Shown: positions 60,763 to 64,000 of the stretch, one piece after another
How the letters are laid out: every line of letters begins with the position of its first letter
Numbering within the stretch: the first letter of the stretch is position 1
Source: an uncultured Clostridium sp.
Lineage (GTDB): Bacteria; Bacillota; Clostridia; Lachnospirales; Lachnospiraceae
Direction: 5' to 3'
Assembly: GCA_900539185.1 (NCBI GenBank)
Contig: UQBG01000005.1
Coordinates: forward strand, 77,691 to 141,690
Length of the DNA stretch: 64,000 nt
Translations under genes and position numbers: made by a program
The notes under the pieces: generated by a model
What the model was told of the DNA's origin: nothing
The model's database searches: none
Seen by the model: only the letters and a program-made list of their open reading frames with translations

Positions 60763-61665
60763 ATGAAAAACAAATTATCATTTATTTCTATTTTTACACT
60801 CTGCATAGCATTATCACTTACAGCATGTGGCGTAAAGCAAACTTCCACAACAGATTCTAAGAACACTCAGACTGAAGCCGGCTCAGAAGCATCCGGCAAA
60901 TCAGATTCCGAGCTTGATGATTTATATCAGCAGGAAAATCAGCTTTTTGCAGATCACGCTGATGTATGGAACAAGGTATTTGGCATGATGAACAAAAGTG
61001 ACACCGATCCAAACGGAAATTATGCTGATTATCTTGCCGGTACCGTAGAATCAAACAAGAATTCATTCACAGACGATGAGCTTAAAACACTTAATGAGGA
61101 TATTGAAACCATACGAAAAATCGAGGAACAGATAGCAGAGCTTGAAAACAAAAATACATCATCAGACGATAACAAGCAGGACAGCGCTAAAGACTCATCT
61201 GTATTCAGTGATTTTTCCGGTGAGGATTTTGATGGCAATAAGGTTGATGAAAGCCTGTTTTCCGGTAATGCAGTAACAGTCGTCAATTTCTGGTTTACCG
61301 GCTGCAAACCATGTGTTGCTGAATTATCCAAGCTTAACGAATTAAATGATGCTATCAAATCAATGGGCGGAGAAGTTGTTGGCATCAACACTGAGACCTT
61401 CGATGGCAATAAAACAGCTATCAAAGAGGCTGCCTCTGTTCTTGAAAGCCAGGGTGTCAAATATCGTAATCTGTCAATTGACTCCTCTAGTGCTGCCGGT
61501 AAATATGCCTCAGAAATCATGGCCTTTCCGACAACTATACTTGTTGACAGAAATGGCAATATTGTAGGCGAACCAATGCTCGGCGGAATTGATGACAAGG
61601 ACAACTATGATGCCCTTATGAAGCAGATTCAGTCTGTAATTGATGCAGACAGCACAAATAAATAG
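60763..61665 (+). CDS. TlpA-like thioredoxin-fold lipoprotein
   Basis: 300 residues. The signal peptide ends in the lipobox LTACG (C at about 22), so it is anchored on the outer face of the membrane. A charged helical region (about 45-130) precedes the thioredoxin/redoxin domain (about 145-295) with the active site FTGCKPC and MAFPTTILVDRNG (cis-proline). It fits with the polyferredoxin as the electron source for disulfide reduction or peroxide removal outside the cell. AAAGGAG precedes ATG 60763. Confidence 0.92.
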   Translation: MKNKLSFISIFTLCIALSLTACGVKQTSTTDSKNTQTEAGSEASGKSDSELDDLYQQENQLFADHADVWNKVFGMMNKSDTDPNGNYADYLAGTVESNKNSFTDDELKTLNEDIETIRKIEEQIAELENKNTSSDDNKQDSAKDSSVFSDFSGEDFDGNKVDESLFSGNAVTVVNFWFTGCKPCVAELSKLNELNDAIKSMGGEVVGINTETFDGNKTAIKEAASVLESQGVKYRNLSIDSSSAAGKYASEIMAFPTTILVDRNGNIVGEPMLGGIDDKDNYDALMKQIQSVIDADSTNK

Positions 61666-61677
61666 AGGTCTACATAC

Positions 61678-61713
61678 AAAAAGCTCCTGTGCATTGCACA
61701 GAGAGCTTTTTTT
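61678..61713 (+). terminator. Intrinsic terminator of the redox operon
   Basis: AAGCTCCTGTGC (61681-61692) pairs with GCACAGAGAGCTT (one bulged base) and is followed by TTTTTTT. Confidence 0.88.
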
Positions 61714-61975
61714 GAACATTACTATAATGTCAAGGAATCTTCTGCAGCTACCCACATCTGTAAATTCCCATCAAGAATTTGCTACAAAAATCAGAAGCAT
61801 TTCAATCAGTTCACCATGTCACTTTTATTTTGTGTTATACTGTTTTATATAATTTTTTTACCCTTGTATTTTCCCTTATCAGAGTTCGTAAACACTGGTG
61901 GGACGATATAACACAAGGGAAACTAAATTTCTTAAAACAGGTGAAATCTCAATCAGAATTTAGGGAGGTACAAGA
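61714..61975. other. AT-rich intergenic region with CCCTT-type repeats
   Basis: No ORF with a ribosome-binding site. CCCTTGT (61861-61867) and ACAAGGG (61913-61919) form an inverted pair, with TTCCCTTAT between. The same CCCTTA core reappears after the kinase gene. A TATACT box lies near 61844. Confidence 0.45.
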
Positions 61976-62773
61976 ATGATAAATTTAGTGGCACTTCCGT
62001 GCCTCTGTGTAGATGTTTTTGATGGAACAGATGAATTGCGTGCAGGTGGTGAAGCCCTTAATTTTGCAGTTCATGCATCAAAATTTGAGGAGTTTAATGT
62101 TTCAATATTGGGTGCGGTTGGACAGGATTCCTACGCAAAATTTATTATGGATTCTGTTTCTGATAAGAGAATAGATGTAAGCCATGTAAGAGTTGAAGAG
62201 GATAAAGTAACTGCAAATAATCGTACATATCTTACGGCTGACGGTGACAGATATTACAAAGATGATTCATGGACGGGTGATATTGTTGATAAAATGATAT
62301 TGAATCAAGACGAATTGGACTTTATAAAAAAATCAGAGGTTGTATTTATACATTTCTGGGCAGGCTGTTTTGAACAAATTATAGATTTAAAAAAGAATAA
62401 TAACTTCAGATTGGCTGTGGATTTTGTAGAATATCGTAATTTTAAGGAGATGGAAAAATATGCACCATATATAGATTATTTCCTGATTAGTGGAGAGGAA
62501 TCAATTCTTCCGATATTTGAAGCATTTTCCAAGAAGTATAAAGGACTATTTAATGTATCTTTAGCTGATAAAGGAAGTGTTACATATTATAATGGTGAAA
62601 AGTATTTTGTCCCGGCTGATGAAGCTTTAGAAATAGTTGATACTACTGGTTGCGGAGATAGCTACCATGCAGGCTTTGTGTGTTCTCATATGTTAATGGG
62701 TGATATTTACGAGGCTATGAGAGTTGGTACAGAATTTGCAACAGAGACATTGTCTCATTATGGTGGCTTTTAA
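61976..62773 (+). CDS. PfkB-family carbohydrate kinase (FrlD-like)
   Basis: The 265-residue ribokinase-fold protein has RAGGEALNFAVHASKF, GAVGQDSYAKFI (substrate lid region) and DTTGCGDSYHAGF, the PfkB signature with the catalytic Asp. The length is short, as in fructosamine-type kinases (FrlD). The substrate cannot be stated. AGGGAGGT precedes ATG 61976. A tiny open frame (ATG ATA TAG) with a proper AAGGAGAA follows at 62798, possibly the broken start of a second operon gene. Confidence 0.85.
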   Translation: MINLVALPCLCVDVFDGTDELRAGGEALNFAVHASKFEEFNVSILGAVGQDSYAKFIMDSVSDKRIDVSHVRVEEDKVTANNRTYLTADGDRYYKDDSWTGDIVDKMILNQDELDFIKKSEVVFIHFWAGCFEQIIDLKKNNNFRLAVDFVEYRNFKEMEKYAPYIDYFLISGEESILPIFEAFSKKYKGLFNVSLADKGSVTYYNGEKYFVPADEALEIVDTTGCGDSYHAGFVCSHMLMGDIYEAMRVGTEFATETLSHYGGF

Positions 62774-63134
62774 TTCGATTTGTAAGGAGAAACAATATGA
62801 TATAGCAGCAATTAATCCAAGAACATCAGAGTCCCACTTTTGATTTTTAATTTCAGAATAATTAAAGCTTCTCATTCCCTCACCTCATTTCGATTCCCTT
62901 ATAATATAACTGAAAATAAGGGAATCGAAATGCATTAAGAGAAAAATCCCTTAATAGTATCTACGATTAAAGGGAAAATATACATGAATCAGATAAACAA
63001 AATTCTCCAAAGTCAGTTTCATGGCTGTCTATTTTTGTATATTAGTCAATGATATGACAATAGTTCTTAATAAACAGAAAAGGTGTGGTATAATGTGGTT
63101 GATCAGACTATTTATAGAAAAGGAAATGGATATT
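62774..63134. other. Intergenic region: truncated gene start, inverted repeats, promoter
   Basis: Holds AAGGAG and a three-codon frame at 62798 (ATGATATAG), then the perfect inverted repeat at 62886-62932, a weaker second pair (TCCCTTAAT / ATTAAAGGGA, about 62957-62986), and an extended -10 box TGGTATAAT (63086-63094) that should drive the next gene. Confidence 0.5.
62886..62932. repeat. Perfect 17-bp inverted repeat
   Basis: CATTTCGATTCCCTTAT (62886-62902) and ATAAGGGAATCGAAATG (62916-62932) are exact complements, with a 13-base spacer AATATAACTGAAA. No T-run follows, so it is not an ordinary terminator. It could be an operator, a recombination site or a remnant of a mobile element end. Confidence 0.8.
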
Positions 63135-63683
63135 ATGCAAGAAATAATAGAATCTATTATGAACACGGTTGATAAGAAAAAGGTACAGAGTCTTTGTAAA
63201 AAGATTTTGAAAAAATGTAGCTTTGGGTCAAGAAACGATCTGTACAATGTTTCTGATCTGGCGACATGGTTATATATTTACGGCTATTATGAGGATGCAC
63301 TTGCGGTGTGTGATACTCTTTCAGGATTGGAGTTTTCGGGAAACTATGATATATGGTGGCATGCGGATTACACGATGTGTCTGAAAGCCAGAATATTAAG
63401 AGAGAATAATATTTCGGAGGGCAGAAAGGAATTATTGGAACGCATAAATGAGCATAGACATCCGGAACTATATATCAATCTTGTTGACTGGTATCGAAAT
63501 ACTGTTAATATAAATATAAAAAGTGATGACGACTATAATCCGAAGCGTATCAATGATGGATGGAGAATGGCAAAGCTGGAGCATGCAATTATGTATCGTG
63601 AAGGTGGGGGACATCCGATTCCGGATGAGGAGTTTGAAGCAGATATTAGGGAAATTGTTGAGTTGCTTAAGCAGGTAAAGTAG
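63135..63683 (+). CDS. Hypothetical protein (DUF6707-like)
   Basis: 182 residues from ATG 63135, behind AAGGAAATGGAT; upstream in-frame starts lack a site. The protein is helical, with YIYGYYEDALAVCDTLSGLEFSGNYDIWWHADYTMCLKARILREN reading as TPR-like helices and GGGHPIPDEEFEADI near the end. It resembles an Immunity/DUF6707-type small cytoplasmic protein, a resemblance I recall but cannot confirm. No enzyme motif seen. Isolated gene in AT-rich DNA. Confidence 0.65.
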   Translation: MQEIIESIMNTVDKKKVQSLCKKILKKCSFGSRNDLYNVSDLATWLYIYGYYEDALAVCDTLSGLEFSGNYDIWWHADYTMCLKARILRENNISEGRKELLERINEHRHPELYINLVDWYRNTVNINIKSDDDYNPKRINDGWRMAKLEHAIMYREGGGHPIPDEEFEADIREIVELLKQVK

Positions 63684-64000
63684 TATTTGATTTTGAAAAT
63701 GGTATGGTTGGAGTAATACTAGAACAGGAGTGGCTCTAATACCTGTTTGATGGAAAATACTAATATTTGATAGAGCTATCTATGAAGAAGAAAAAGAAGA
63801 TAGCGGAATGAGATTCAAATTTCTAATATATTTTGAAGCAAGCGTATGGGGAATGGATTGAATGCAGATGTTGTTGTGCGATTGTGCAAAAAAATTACAA
63901 ATAAAAATAGAGATTTTGAGAAAATAGTAGAAAGTTAATGAAACGATTAATGACAGTAAATCAAAGAAAATAAGAGTGACCATGTGATTTTAGAGAACTT
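63684..64000. other. AT-rich intergenic region, nothing recognisable
   Basis: No ORF with a ribosome-binding site, no clear promoter, terminator or repeat seen up to the end of the window. The longest reverse frame is low-complexity. Confidence 0.5.

Noticed and set aside
63780..63983. 67-codon reverse frame near the right end
   Set aside because: AT-rich, Phe/Ile/Leu low complexity, no ribosome-binding site. Not supported as a gene.

Overview
The window looks like a chromosomal segment of a Gram-positive anaerobe of the class Clostridia, most likely family Lachnospiraceae. The evidence is the gene content (rubrerythrin, a DUF6465-type lysine/alanine-rich protein, a split archaeal-type purine end pathway under a ZTP riboswitch, CmpB-like and DegV proteins), strong AGGAGG-type ribosome-binding sites, tRNA genes without encoded CCA, and moderate GC. 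I cannot name the genus from sequence alone.

From 1 to about 43.6 kb the content is mostly core. A cut polyphosphate kinase and a tRNA-Leu(UAG) are followed by a LysR regulator, a papain-fold-like protein, and a copper module (csoR, copA) with its operator. Inside copA an in-frame start appears to yield a free CopZ-like chaperone. A sulfur-themed stretch follows (5.5-12.3 kb): a broken Cys/Met-metabolism PLP gene, patB/malY, tcdA, cysteine desulfurase, metY and a rhodanese-TtcA fusion. Next come pyrC, an SSB-like gene, a corrinoid adenosyltransferase-like gene, a lysine riboswitch with dapA-dapB, nadE, degV, a MacB-like export operon with a secreted anchored partner, a degenerate sensor kinase with a DUF1189 protein, a nuclease-helicase, murF, a rubrerythrin with a Fur/PerR-like palindrome, an Agr-type two-component pair, and an uncharacterised membrane-protein/PDDEXK pair.

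At 43.8 kb a tRNA-Leu with the unusual anticodon AAG is immediately followed by the C-terminal remnant of a COG4748 (HSDR_N-type) gene. This looks like a scar of mobile DNA. The purine pair (AICAR transformylase plus PurO-type IMP cyclohydrolase) with a ZTP riboswitch, a cold-shock gene, an XRE regulator with paired operators, a cyclic-di-GMP protein, prfC, nfeD-SPFH, a ketopantoate-reductase-like gene and rlmD follow.

Right after rlmD (55.74 kb) composition shifts to AT-rich and the content becomes accessory: an orphan ORF, an AbiF-like HEPN gene preceded by its own promoter and a short terminated structured RNA, a transposase remnant, an OmpR-type two-component system divergent from a CXXC micro-protein / polyferredoxin / TlpA-lipoprotein redox operon, a PfkB-family kinase, a 17-bp perfect inverted repeat, and a hypothetical gene. 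The AbiF-plus-RNA unit, the copA internal gene and the histidine-less kinase are the most interesting items.
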